From Lucinisca nassula (taxonomy: Eukaryota > Mollusca > Bivalvia > Lucinida > Lucinidae), in NCBI GenBank assembly GCA_963580285.1, contig OY757011.1, positions 122,047,846-122,111,845 on the forward strand: a stretch of DNA of 64,000 bases, given 5' to 3'. How positions within the stretch are numbered: the first letter of the stretch is position 1; each line of letters starts with the position of its first letter. The notes under the pieces were generated by a model that saw nothing but the letters and a program-made list of their open reading frames with translations, ran no database searches and was not told the DNA's origin. The translations under genes were made by a program, and so were the position numbers. This document shows, one piece after another, positions 1-12,700 of the stretch.

Positions 1-1
1 T

Positions 2-1063
2 AAAAAACTCGAATACTATAAAATTTCTGAGGAAACCATCAGCTGGTTTTCTTCCTATTTACTAGAGAGGAAACAAAAAGTCTTTGTCAACAACACACTG
101 TCAAACACTGAAGATATCATATGTGGAGTGCCTCAGGGATCCATTTTAGGGCCATTACTATTTTTAATATTTATTAATGACCTTCCATTAAATATTGATA
201 ATGTACTTACGGACTTATATGCCGATGACACAACCCTTTATTGTACAGGTAAATCACAAACGTTCATTGAAAAGCAGCTACAAGCTGCATTGCATAAGCT
301 TTCTACTTGGTGCAAACAAAATGGAATGCTAATAAACACTGCTAAAACAAAAGCAATGTTACTTACTACACCCCAAAAGAGAACTCATTTAAATAAAAAT
401 ACATTTCTGTTGACTTTAAACAATGAAACATTAACAGTGGTCTCAAGTGATAAAATTTTAGGAATACACATTGACAACAATTTAACATGGACAGATCATA
501 CTAATGCTGTTGCCAAAAAAATTATGTCTAATTTATGGTTGCTCTCTAGAATTAAGGAATACTTATCCACTGATCAAAGAGTACAATTTTACAAGGCCTA
601 CATACAACCCCACATCGATTATTGCAATTCCATCTGGGGAGGCACTTCACAAAGAAATCTTGACAGGATATATAGGCTACAAAAAAGAGCATGTAAAATT
701 ATTTTAGATTACCAGTACGAAGACATAGCAGTCAGCATGGAGGAACTTAAGATTCTTAACATTTATGAACGAATTTACCTCAAGAAAGCTAAAATTATGT
801 ATAAAATTTCAAATTCTTTGACACCTCAATACATTAATGAAATGTTCCACTTACGACCTTTGAATGATACTCTTCAGTCCCTAAGATCATCAGGAACAAT
901 AAATTATGTGTTACCAAGGCCCAACAAAGAGCTGTTCAAGCAGAGTTTGATTTACTCTGGTCCAGTGATATGGAATAATTTACCTGATAAACTTAAACAT
1001 TTGGAAACTATTGACAGCTTTCACAAAAATTGTATAAAATGGATGAAAGGGGCTCAAATGTGA
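2..1063 (+). CDS. Non-LTR retrotransposon reverse transcriptase, C-terminal part
   Basis: The frame is open from base 2 (no start needed; the protein is cut by the window edge) to TGA at 1061-1063. Motifs: thumb-side WFSSYLLERKQ, RT motif CGVPQGSILGPLLFLIFIND, and catalytic LYADDTTLY with the two metal-binding Asp residues. After the polymerase come KILGIHIDNNLTW and a basic region with FYKAYIQPHIDYCNSIWGG, typical of CR1/L2/jockey-group LINEs. The conserved end contains SGPVIWNNLPDKLK. The protein copies its own RNA at nicked target DNA. The frame is intact over 353 codons, so the copy is fairly young, but it is not a host gene. The clade is not fixed from sequence alone. Confidence 0.9.
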   Translation, partial: KKLEYYKISEETISWFSSYLLERKQKVFVNNTLSNTEDIICGVPQGSILGPLLFLIFINDLPLNIDNVLTDLYADDTTLYCTGKSQTFIEKQLQAALHKLSTWCKQNGMLINTAKTKAMLLTTPQKRTHLNKNTFLLTLNNETLTVVSSDKILGIHIDNNLTWTDHTNAVAKKIMSNLWLLSRIKEYLSTDQRVQFYKAYIQPHIDYCNSIWGGTSQRNLDRIYRLQKRACKIILDYQYEDIAVSMEELKILNIYERIYLKKAKIMYKISNSLTPQYINEMFHLRPLNDTLQSLRSSGTINYVLPRPNKELFKQSLIYSGPVIWNNLPDKLKHLETIDSFHKNCIKWMKGAQM

Positions 1064-1173
1064 AACATGTGAACAGCTAGTGTGTGTGTGTTTGTGAGTG
1101 TGTGACCAAAGTTCTTAACTTGTGTTTCGTTTCGACAAGTTTGTTCCTTGGTAAAAACATGTTTTTTTTTTTT

Positions 1174-1444
1174 TTTAAGTCTGTGAAATGAACACCCCTC
1201 TACAACCCACTTTAACTGGGGCTTACAGGGGTATACTTTATTTTTCTTATTTCTATTCCGGGGCATGGTTTGTGGGTGCTTGTTAGACCCACCTCAATGA
1301 GGCAGTTCTAACGGGAACCCTCAGCCTGTGTTTGTGGCGTGAATAAGACAAATATCACAAATTTTCATCAGAAAAGTAACGTTTTGGAAATATCTGGCGA
1401 TATGAAAGATTACACTATGCCATATGTGTATGTTATCATAATGT
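1174..1444 (+). mobile_element. FB1 long-form fold-back MITE
   Basis: It starts near GTGAAATGAACACC and ends near GTTATCATAATGT, the same ends as the copies at 17645 and 18672. The central arms are ACCTCAATGAGGCAGTTCTAAC. It is inserted in the LINE 3' UTR. Confidence 0.75.
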
Positions 1445-1621
1445 TGTTGTTTTTGTTAGCAGTAACATTAATTAGTTAACTTCAATGGCTGTGTTTGCTC
1501 AAGAGATTATGTCATGACTGAATGTATATATATGATTCACTACATTGTTGTATATATTGTAAATAATAGAGGGCCTCATGGAAGATTAGCTTGCATTTCT
1601 GCTAAATGTGTTACCCTCTGA

Positions 1622-1652
<31 letters not shown>

Positions 1653-1661
1653 TATTATTAT

Positions 1662-1982
1662 CATATTCTACAGCTTCAGACAGGTTACTCCTCACTAAAT
1701 GCCAACAGAAGCAAGACTGGTCAGAATGTGTCCCCTTTGTGTGACTGTGGGAGACAGGAAACAACAGAGCACTGCCGACTGGAGTGTAACTTTTCCAACA
1801 CCCAGTGGAACGAGCTACTGAAGTCTCTAAATGGACAGATCGGCATCTTCTCCCTAGATATACAGCTCCTTCTGGGCAATGATGAACACCCGTATATTGA
1901 TGGCTGGATGGAGAACCACCATCCAAACAGAATTGGGACGGTTCATTCAACACACTGGCAGATTCTCTGGATCATCTCCTAG
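1662..1982 (+). pseudogene. Second non-LTR element fragment with C-terminal zinc knuckle
   Basis: An open frame directly after the (ATT)n tail reads LQTGYSSLNANRSKTG then SPLCDCGRQETTEHCRLEC. The C-x-C-x7-H-x4-C pattern and the preceding LQTG...LN block are the C-terminal zinc finger region of many I/R1/jockey-group retrotransposons. The stop is at 1980-1982. No upstream RT belongs to it, so it is a broken fragment or part of a chimeric insertion. Confidence 0.65.
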
Positions 1983-2896
1983 GTCTGGAAGTAACCCTTG
2001 ATCTGACATCCACATCTTGCTAATTATTTGCATGTGAGAAAATTACCAGGGAGAAACAAACACAATGGTGAACAACACAAAGTGGCATCTGTGACATAGA
2101 GTCTGTGGATCGAGGATTTCTCATGTTATTGTCATTATGCAATTGTCAGTAAATACGATGTAAGCAGTTGCAATATATTGTTCCTGCAGCCATTATAAGT
2201 CAAACATCACTTACCTGAAATAAGAAACTGATGCTAAAATGTGAAAAAAGGCTGGCAATTTGTCTATTTCTTTCCAATTTACAGCCATGTGTAGCTGGTA
2301 GAATACCATAGATAGAAATATGGGAAAGCAACCAAAATACCCGAAAGCGCATAGAAATACCAAAATGCACTTTGTAATTGGGGGTATTTAAATGTTAAAA
2401 TGAAAAGAAAAATTACATTCCATTGGTTTAACAATGAAAACAATGTTTTGATTATCGTTTGTGCAATCATCACATACTTTGACATATTTTTTTTATCATA
2501 ATTTTTGACGGACATGTTGCAATCATAACTTTTGACAGACAAATCTTTTGAGATAGAATTTTATGGGTAGCTATCTGTACTGGTAAAAAGTAAGTGAAGA
2601 AGCAAGCTAAAACCTTCCCTGCATATCAGTAGAATGTGAAACAGCTAGCAAACTAGATCCAATTACTCAATTTGAAGGTGTTGTGAACGCTATCAATGTC
2701 CATAAAGTTTGTTGGTCAAAATGTGACGTTCCTGATATAGTTTTAAAATGTCTGTATTTTTATTTAAATTGAGTGTTATAATTTCCATTTTTGCATTTTA
2801 TGTATCCATTAACGCCATTTTTCATCCCTTTTACCCAATACAGACCAATCACTGAGTTTGGAAATTCCACCTGTAACAGGAGTTAGTCCGTGCCTT
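1983..2896. other. Unannotated AT-rich spacer
   Basis: No gene, splice-phased exon or recognised repeat. A short direct repeat of TCATAACTTTTGACRGACA-like sequence lies at about 2497-2540. An upstream REXO5 exon was looked for and not found. Confidence 0.5.
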
Positions 2897-3132
2897 TTAA
2901 CCCCTTTTGTACCAGAAACTCCTAAACGGGTAATAGGCAAACAGTGCAGGCCCAGATCAGCAGCTACAGAATGCAGTGTCTGATCAGAGCCTCCGCTGTT
3001 AAGTGTTTGCTAAAAGTTCAGTCATTTTCAAAATAAACTTTCAAAGAAAACACAACCTGACACCCCTAAATTTTGAAATGGACTCATGCTATATATAAGG
3101 AGGAAGATTCCATTTGGTACAAAAATGGTTAA
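2897..3132 (+). mobile_element. TTAA-B MITE
   Basis: TTAACCCCTTTTGTACCAG at the left and GGTACAAAAATGGTTAA at the right give inverted ends inside TTAA. The centre carries the shared GATCAG palindromic core (2948-3008). Confidence 0.85.
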
Positions 3133-3340
3133 ATGGAACATGTCACTATTCTGCATGTCAGAATACTGATATGAAACCAAAAAGGGCCAAATTGAAGTGG
3201 TTCCAATCAATATGAGCAATGTTTGTTTACAGATGAAACAATAATAATAAAAAATATTACGAAAACAAGCCTATACAAATACATTGTAAACTTTACCGCC
3301 GAAAAACCCAACATTTTAAGATAAAAAATTGTGATATTTT

Positions 3341-3473
3341 TCTTATTTCTGCTCAAAATATAGATTGTGGATACTCGTTAGAATCACCTCATTGAAGCGG
3401 TTCTAAAGAGTACCCACATGAGGCGGTTCTAATGAGTACCTACAATCTATATTTTGCAGCAGAAATAAGAAAA
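3341..3473. mobile_element. FB1 short-form palindrome
   Basis: Outer arms TCTTATTTCTGCTCAAAATA and its complement at 3453-3473, with inner arms GTTAGAATCACCTCA. It is nearly self-complementary from end to end. The loop has an extra arm copy (two GCGGTTCTAA blocks). Confidence 0.8.
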
Positions 3474-3477
3474 AATT

Positions 3478-3550
3478 GGCCCATCCGGGAATGAACCCGG
3501 TCCACCACGTCGCTATAAAAGCCAGTTTGTACCACAAGGCAGTACAAGTG
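3478..3550 (-). other. tRNA-like remnant (possible SINE head)
   Basis: The minus strand reads GGACCGGGTTCATTCCCGGA, a T-arm/B-box-like hairpin, preceded by a weak A-box-like stretch. No full cloverleaf can be drawn. Confidence 0.3.
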
Positions 3551-3602
3551 TGCTATATACCTATACCCTATGACATATTTACTCATTGACTTTTAATTTT
3601 AG

Positions 3603-3740
3603 GCATGCTCATCAACAGCGTCAGAAGATACAGTGGAAAAAAAGAAAACCAAGACAGACAAGAGTGGTGGATCCCTGACAGCAGAGGAGATGATTGCTGC
3701 CTATAAGCAAGAACTGAAGGAAAGACAGAAACTGTCCATG
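3603..3740 (+). CDS. REXO5: REXO5 exon E1 (first seen in window)
   Basis: 46 codons, phase 0 to 0, acceptor TTTTAG and donor GTATGA. It encodes a lysine-rich, charged stretch followed by SLTAEEMIAAYKQELKERQK, a likely helix of the N-terminal region that precedes the conserved block in E2. There is no initiator ATG in a plausible context, so at least one exon lies upstream. A decayed copy of this exon sits about 1 kb downstream at 4605-4720. Confidence 0.7.
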
Positions 3741-6700
3741 GTATGACAGAAAAATCTGGGTCTTGCAGCAGTAGGCTGGTCCTGTACATAGCAAATGTGT
3801 ACAATTGTAGCGGTAACCCATTTTGTGCTGAATGGAATGTTCCCTCTTATATACAACATGAGTCCATTTCAAAATTTAGGTTTGTAGGGTTCAGTTTGTT
3901 ACAGAAATTTATTCAGCAAATGGTTGGTTATTGTCGTACCTCCTTTAGCAGGAAGACATAGGCGTGAAAGTTTCCATCCGTCCGGTTGTCTGTCCGTCCG
4001 TCTTTCCGTTAACATTTTATACTGGGTGTCTTGTCATCGCAACTCCTCCTACAGTTTCATACCGATTATTTTGAAACTTTGCGTGTGGTTTTGCCATGGT
4101 ATGAGGATGTGCATGTGGTTTGGACTTCATCGTCCGATCAATTTTTGTCACTTTTTCCACATTGTGAACTTAGTCATTGTTAACCTTCAATTGATATATG
4201 AAAGGTACCACTTAACATCGCAACTCCTCTTGCAGTTTTATACCGATCATTTTGAAACTTTGCATTTGCTTTCGCCATGGTTTCAGGATGTGCATGTTGT
4301 TTCGACATAATTCTCAGAATATTTTTTTACACTTTTTGCACATTGTGAACTTAGACATTTTTAGGCTTCAGTTGATATACAATAGGTACCTCTTGTCATC
4401 GCAACTCCTCTTACAGTTTTATATCAATCATTTTGAAACTTTGCATGTGCTTTCACCATGGTATGAAGATGTGCATGTGGTTTGGACATAATTCTCAGAA
4501 TATTTTATTCCACTTTTTGCACATAGTGAATTTAGTCATTTTTAACCTTCAGTTGATATACTTTCTGTATGCTTCCCTGTGCATTTATTTCCCTCTGAAA
4601 AAAAGGGTCTGCAAGGAAATGAAAAGAAAGAAAGACAAAAGTGGTAAATATCTGTCAGTCGAGGAAATGATCCCGCATGAAGGCAACTAGAAAGGCAAAA
4701 ATTGTCTATGGTGTGAAGAAAAAATAGCCGGCTCCTACATCATGTGTGGAAATTAAAGTGCGTTGGGCGGCAGGGATTGAGATGTCATTTCATCTCAGTG
4801 TCGGGTAGAAGTCCCTCAAAATTGGAAGCAACGTCTCCAAAATGACCTAAATAGTGTTAACGGGGATGTTAAACCTCAAACAAACAAACAAAACAGGTAA
4901 ACCAGGCATATTTTCATATATTTTTTCACAAGGAAGCCAATGCTTGAGTCGTTGTGTTTGCTTTCTTGTACACGTATGCTTTTGTCCTTGGAAGATGTGT
5001 CTGCTCTTAACCTTTAACCTGCTGAAAATTCAATTAAGCCACACTCATTTCTGACTTTGAACCAATCAGATTACTTGATGCAGCTTATTTCTACATATTC
5101 ATGAACTGAATGTCAAACTGTGTAGATCCTGATCAGATGGCTTCTTCAGAAGCCATCTGATCTGGATCTACACTGTTTGCAAAGATAGGGCTTGTCGCCT
5201 ACAGCAGGGTAAAGGTTAAAGGAAAGAAATGGCACCTTAGAAGCAAATTCTTATCTTCTTTCCACTGCAGAATTTTAAAAATATTTGAGGGTCACTGATG
5301 AGGGCCAGCTGGCCAAAAATTGCCACTCAGGGGCCAGTTGTTCAAAAATAACAATGTCTTAGTTACTGTATTGTTAAAACTTTGATCATTAAATATGGCC
5401 AATATACTACTATTTTTGCTGAAAAAATGTGAGCAGCTTTTGCATGCGCAAAAGCTGCTCACATATTTTCAGCAAAAATACAAAAAATTTAAATAGTAAA
5501 CTTGCTAGAAGATTTAACAATATGACCACTAACGAGCTTGTTAAGCTAACAAGGCTTAGAACAACTGGCCCCAGGTCCGGAAAGAAATTGTTCAGTCCTT
5601 GGTTTTCAGTTCTTTGTTGTAGTCCTTGCTTCTGAAGCCCCCACCCATAGGGGCTTGAAGAAATATATGTTCTGCATGATGCTTCCACGCAGAGCTGAAA
5701 CCATCACGTACACGAGTACTGGTAAACCGCTTAGTGGATCTAAACCTGCCCAGGCAAAGCAGTGCGAGTCGGCCCGTCCATGCTTATAAACCCTAATGGT
5801 TTCAATTGGCGACAGGGCTTGAGAAGTCATTTCATCTCAATGTCGGGTAAAAGTCCCACAAAATTAGAAGCAACGTCTCCAAAATGACCTTACAGTGTTG
5901 ACGGGGACGTTAAACCTCAAATCAAACAAAAGTCATTGCTTCTGAAGCATTACCTTTGTATAAAACTTAGGAGACCCCTATTTGTTGGGGGAGACAGAGT
6001 ATTTTTATGCCCCCATATCATATGATGCCGGGGGCATATAGTTTTTCGGTTTTCCATATGTGCGTACATGTGTATGTCCATCTGTACGTGTGTGTGTACG
6101 TACGTACGTGATCCTGTAACCTCGGGTTAAAGTTTTTGTAACAGGTAGAGCCTGATTTATGAATGGCATTTGGCGGGGGCATCCGTGTCCTATGGACACT
6201 TTTTCTAGTTTTTCATGCTCCAGCATGGAGTCCAAAAAGTACAGAGGGAATGACAATCAGTGTAGACCCTGATCAGACTGCTGCTTTAGTCTGTTCTTGG
6301 TCTGCACTGTTTGCTTAGACCTGCCTGTCCCAATACTTTGGATCATTACAGTATCCTTGTTATCCCTCATTCATTGGAGCTTTGAGAGTGGTTTTTTTTT
6401 TTTTTTATAGCCCCGCTTGAAAAGTGGGGCTATATTGGATTTGCCCTGTCATTCCGTAATTCTGTAATTCCGTAATTCTGTAATTCTGTAATTCCGTAAT
6501 TCCGTTATTCCGTTATTTTTTCGTCACAGTTTTCCCCGAAACTAAGAGAGCTAGAAAACTAAAACTTTGTATACACGTGGACAATGGGTGCCTCCACGGA
6601 CCTTACCGAAATTATGACCAAGGGCCCATAACTCTTGGAGTTATCTCCCCTGATAGGTTTTTTTAAATGAAAATGTTTGGTCACAGTTTTCTCAGGAACG

Positions 6701-9700
6701 AAAGAAGCTAGAAAGCTCAAACTTTGCATAAATGTGGACAATGGGTGGATATAGGGAGCTTACCAAAATAAGCCCCGCTTGAAAAGTGGGGCTATATTGG
6801 ATTTGCCCTGTCATTCCGTAATTCTGTAATTCCGTAATTCTGTAATTCTGTAATTCCGTAATTCCGTTATTCCGTTATTTTTTCGTCACAGTTTTCCCCG
6901 AAACTAAGAGAGCTAGAAAACTAAAACTTTGTATACACGTGGACAATGGGTGCCTCCACGGACCTTACCGAAATTATGACCAAGGGCCCATAACTCTTGG
7001 AGTTATCTCCCCTGATAGGTTTTTTTAAATGAAAATGTTTGGTCACAGTTTTCTCAGGAACGAAAGAAGCTAGAAAGCTCAAACTTTGCATAAATGTGGA
7101 CAATGGGTGGATATAGGGAGCTTACCAAAATAATGGCCAAGGGCCCATAACTGTTGGAGTTATCTCTCCTGATAGGTTTTTTAAATAAATGAAAATATAG
7201 GTTTTTTTTAAATGAAAATGTTTGGTCACAGTTTTCTCAGGAACTAAAGAAGCTAGAAACCTCAAACTTTGCATAAATGTGGACAATGGGTGGATATAGG
7301 GAGCTAACCAAAATAATGGCCGAGGGCCCATTACTTTTGGAGTTATCTCCCCTGATAGTATAGTTTTTTTTAATAAATGAAAAGGTTTGGTGACAGTTTT
7401 CTCAGGAACTAAGAAAGCTAGAATACTGAAACTTTGTATGAACATGAAAAGTGGGTGGATGTATGGCCCTTACCAAAATAATGGCCAAAGGCCCATAACT
7501 CTTGGAGTTATCTCCCCTGATAGGATATTTTCTGCAAGTAAAAAAATCATTTCACTTTTCTAACCATCAAACCATGAAAAATATTTTCGATACAGTTTTC
7601 TCAGGTACTAAGAAAGCTAGAAAGCTGAAACTTTGTATAAACATGAACATTAGGTGGATGTAAGTAAATAATGGCCAACAACATTACTCTTGGGGTTATC
7701 TCCCCAGCAAAGAAAAAAAAAAATATTAAAGTTTTCTCTGGAACTAAGAAAGCTCCCCTGATAGGTTAAAAGCTTTTAGAGTCAATGTGTCTTACTCCTC
7801 TGATAGCGCTATAGCGGGGCTATAGTCAGATCCTCTGACAGCTCTAGTTGTTTTAATCAATGTTTAAGGTAAATAAGTCCCCAACTAGGGCCTGTTGTTC
7901 AAAGCTAATGATGTCGTTGATTAACATATTATTAAAAGTTATGCTAATATTTTTGCTGAAATAAATGTGAGCAGCTTTTGTAAATGCAAAAGCTGCTCAC
8001 ATTTTTTTCAGCAAAAACAACACTATATTAGAAACTGTACTTGCTAGACCAGTTAACAATTTGACCACTAACAAGTTCGTTAAGCTAACAATGTTTTGAA
8101 CAACTGGGCCCTTGTCATCTTTTTCTATTTTCTCTGTATACACAATGCGCTCTCTCCCTATATACAAATGTAGCGTTATGATCCTAAATATTGGGACAGA
8201 CAGGCCTATGCAAACAGTGCAGACCCAGATCAGAGCAGTGTGATCAGGGTCTACATTGTTTGCCATTCTGTCTGCTCCTTTTGGTCTCCTTGGTGGATCA
8301 TGAAACAAAATTGTTGAAATTTTAGGAGAACTACAGCAAGTCTTCAAGGTGTCAAATTTTTAGGATTTTCAAAGTAATTAACCCTTATCTTGCTGAATAT
8401 TCATTTAAGCCACACCCATTTCTGTCTATCAACCAATCAAATTACTTGATGTAATTTATTGCTACAAATTCATAAACTGAATGCGAAACAGTGTAGATCC
8501 TGATCAGATGGCTTCTTCAGAAGCCATCTGATCTGGATCTACACTGTTTGCAAAGATAGGGGTTGTCGTGAACAGCAAGATAAGGGTTAAAAGATTTTTG
8601 TCTTATTTCTGTTTAAACATATGTTGTGGTTACTGGTTTATTTGTTTGTTTTGAGGTTTAACGTCCCCGTCAACACTCTATAGGTCATTTTAGAGATGTC
8701 ACTTCCAATTTTGTGGGACTTTTACCTGACATTGAATTGAAGTGACATCTCAAGCCCTGTTGCCCAATGAAAACAATAGGGTTTATAAGCATGGACGGTC
8801 CGACTCGCACCGCTTTGCCTGGGCGTTTGTGGGTACTGGTTAGAATCCCTTGATGAGGCAGTTCAAAAAAGTACCCACGTCATACACTTGTGACGATAAA
8901 TAAGGACAATTATCTCTTAATTATCTATGTTGCACCTCCTTATTTCCAGCTGTGACATCCCTGGGATGGTGTTACAATAATACCATCCCTGGGAGAGTTT
9001 GCAGAAATAAAACTGTTGTTAACCCATAAAATGCCAATCACGACAATTGTCGTCGGCTTTGCAATCTGCAAGTTACCTTAAAAGTAATTTTTTTGGAAAC
9101 AGTGTGGACCCAGATCAGACTGCACCTGTAGGAGCAGTCTGATCTGGGCCCACACTGTTTGCCTGTATGCAAAGATATTTTTAAAAAGTTTGCAAAATAG
9201 AATTCAGCAGACAACATACATGTAAGCAGACGACATTTTCAGAATCTGATGTAGTTTTTCCCAGCATCTTAAGGGTTAAGGTTGTGGTAGGATTTTGGTT
9301 TTCATCTTTGTTTTTAGCAAAGACCAAAGTTATTCCTAACACTAGATGAGTTAACCAGAGATCATCCGGCAAACTTCGGTACAGAGCAGGTGAAGCAGTT
9401 ACCTCCCTTGTTCATCACAGATGTACAACACCTCCTGTTGTTTGCTCTGCAAGGTCAGAGAGCAAGTATGATGCCGAGGTACAGGTTTCTTCTATAATTA
9501 ACCCTTTACTCTTGCTTGCTGAATTTAAATTAATGTAGCCACACCAATTTCTGACTGACTTTCAACTAATCAAATTGCTTGATTTAATGTAGTCATTCAA
9601 ATTCAGAAACAGAATGACAATCAGTGTAGATCCTGGCCAGATCCTTCAGAAGCAGTCTCGTCTGGATCTACACTGTTTTCAAAGGTAGGGGTTATTGTGC

Positions 9701-12700
9701 TGGTTTTTTAATCCTCAAATACAGTTTCATTAAAGTCAACACATTCATTAACTCTTATCATGCTGTTCACGACAACCCCTGTCTTTGGAAACAGTGTAGA
9801 TCCAGATCAGATGGCTTCTGAAGAAGCCATCTGATCAGGATCTACACCGTTTGACATTGAATTTATGAATCTGTAGGAATAAATTACGTCAAGTAATCTG
9901 ATTGGTTCAAAGTCAGAAATGGGCGTGGCTAATATGAATATTCAGCAAGAGAAGGGTTAATGTTTATTAATGTTTTCAGTAAGAGTTGATCATTTTTTCA
10001 GAGGCTTAGTTTTCACAATAGCAAACAGAAAGTCACAGAATATATGAGCCTGCGTATGAAAAAACCTGCAGTAGGACTTGTGCGACCAGCAAAGACTCAG
10101 ATCAGCCTGCATATCCATACAGTCTGCTCAGAGTCTTTGCTATTCACATGATTTCATCTAAGGCCTCTGGGTTATCCAGAGAGCAACATGCGAAGACTGG
10201 CCAGACTGACTTATGCACAGGTTGATTAGAGTCTTCGCTGGTTGCACTAATCGTACTGTAGGTTTTGTCATGGGCAGGCTCATATAGTAAAATTCTGTTT
10301 TTAAGATTCTCAAAATTAAGACTAATTTTGCTTTTAAAAGCAAATTAAAAGGTCTTGGCTATTCTTTCTTTGTTTTTTCTACACCAAGTGTCCTTTATTG
10401 AGAGACCACCTTTGGGACAATTCAAAAGTGGTCTTAAAGACTACTTTTGAAAGTCTCAAAGGTGGTCTTAATATAGGAACCTTAACATAGTTGAACTGTA
10501 CCATATTTTCTTGTTAGAAATACAGTCAAACTTCAATGGCTCGAACACCTTTGGGACCATGAAAATCTGTTCGAGACAGGGGTAGTTCGAGCCACTGAGG
10601 GCTAATGCCAGGAGGCATAACGACATACTTTAGGACATCTTTTTCTGTGTTCTATAATGAAAAATGTATGCTGTGTGTACTCATTAGAATCCTCATCGAG
10701 GCGATTCTAATGAGTACACACAGCATACATTTGCAAGATAAAAGATGAAAATATCCAAATTTTTATTCTCCCTATTTCTTACGTACAGAAATTCCCTAGG
10801 GACTCAAGAACTGGTTCGACTCAGCCATGTTAAAAGAGCCATCGGTGTTTGAACTATCGAAGTTCTACTGTAGATGTTTTTATGGTGTAGGTACTTGTTA
10901 GGTTAGAATTTCATCATTATGGTGATTCTAACAAGAAATCAAAACATGTTTGAATAGAGAAAAAAGATAAATTATCTCCAAACTATCCTCCCTCCTCCTT
11001 ATCTGGATCTTGACAAAAGTAACTACTGTAAAAATCCTAAAATTTGGACAACTTCAGGATTTGCTGTAATTCTCCTAAAATTTTAACAAATCAGTTTCAC
11101 AACCCAGCAAGAAGTCCAAAAGATGCAGACGGAATGGCAAACAGTGTAGACCCTGATCAGACTGCTCCTTCAGGAGCAGTCTGATCTGGGTCTGCATTGT
11201 TTGCTTCCGCCTATCTGTCCCAATACTTAGGATCATTACAGTAAGTATTGTAAAAGAAATTGTCTATGGTAAATACATTTGCGTCAGGTGTGTCAAGTGT
11301 CCACACAATCTTGTTCCAGGTGGTGCAGACTCCTACGCATGGGCAAACTTGACAAGGTGGTTGTTGTAGTGCTGGACTCTGTGTCTTCAGAAGATTTCAA
11401 GCAGCATGGTGACAGCTTACCAACTCTTAAAAGTTCTTTTGACATTGTAAGGACAATAGAACTAGTGATGACATGATTTTTCCATGCCTGGTTTCAACTC
11501 ATTCTTTAGTCAATAAGAAATTCTTCTAATAGTGATAGCATTGGATATGGCACCTTTTTTCATCCAAATAGTACTGATAGTTTACTTATTTCTGCATGGA
11601 ATCAACGTCTCCAAAATGACCTTTACAGTGTTGACGGGGACGTTAAACCTCAAATCAAACAAAAAATCTGCATGAAAATATATGTTGTAGGTATTCGTAA
11701 GGCGCTTCTAATGAATACGCGGTGCGAGGCGGACCGTCCATGCTAATAAACCCTATTGGTTTCATTGGGCGACAGGGCTTGAGATGTCATTTCATCTCAA
11801 TGTCGGGTAAAAGTCCCACAAAATTGGAAGCAACGTCTCCAAAATGACCTTTACAGTGTTGACGGGGACATAAAACCTCAAATCAAACAAACAAACGAAT
11901 GAATACCCACAACATATTTTATTGTGCAGAAATAAGAGAAATGATATATGAATACACCCTTATCTTGGGCTATGAACAGCTGAAGATAACAAAGATTTAG
12001 GGATGAATATAGGGAGATGTTTCTTACTTTTATCATGAAAATTTATGTTTTTGTACTCACAGAATCACCTCGGTGAGGCGATTATAATGAGGACATGCAG
12101 TTTACCCATAGTCATACACATGTATGTATTTTGAAAAAAATCAGAAAAATGTCACTAAATTGTCCCCATTATGCCTTCTGACCTGGTGCTTTGAGTAATA
12201 CTTAGTGGCGCAAAGCCATACTACACCTGCTAAGGGTATTTGAGTCGTCAAAGTTCGATTAAACTTTGGCAGAGGTTCCAAATCAGCTAAATCACACTCT
12301 CTTTATATAACACTACATGTATTTCTGGAACCTGAAATTTGGGGTTATAGCTGAACCTGCATGAAGCTTCATGGTTTGGTGACTTTTCACTGTCTGATCT
12401 TAACTCTGCATTACTTTGTTTGGGGTCAGTCAGTGAAAGGTAACCAAACTATGGTAAAATTTATAGTATATCCAAAACCAAGGTGGGAATTTTTTTTCAG
12501 GAATATTTTACAGAAACTGAGCTCCATATGTTAAAGGATAAGTTTCTTATAATTCTTGTCAGAAACATTATGTTGTAGGGTATTTCTAACAAGTACCCCA
12601 CAGTTTATATTTTGATGGAGTAATAAGTAAAAATAATCCACAAATTATCATCAACACTCATTCTAATATGGTTATATTTAGAAATAATCCCTAAACACAT

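Larger units (their letters stand above)
1..1661 (+). mobile_element. LINE, 3' half, with interrupted 3' UTR
   Basis: The reverse transcriptase C-terminal half is followed by a 3' UTR, an AATAAA at about 1624 and an (ATT)n tail at 1632-1661. A long-form FB1 element (about 1174-1444) interrupts the UTR. The 5' half lies outside the window. Confidence 0.85.

Noticed and set aside
6559..7445. Identical 60-codon minus-strand frames
   Set aside because: They coincide with the exact 362-bp repeat of a non-coding Helitron-like element.
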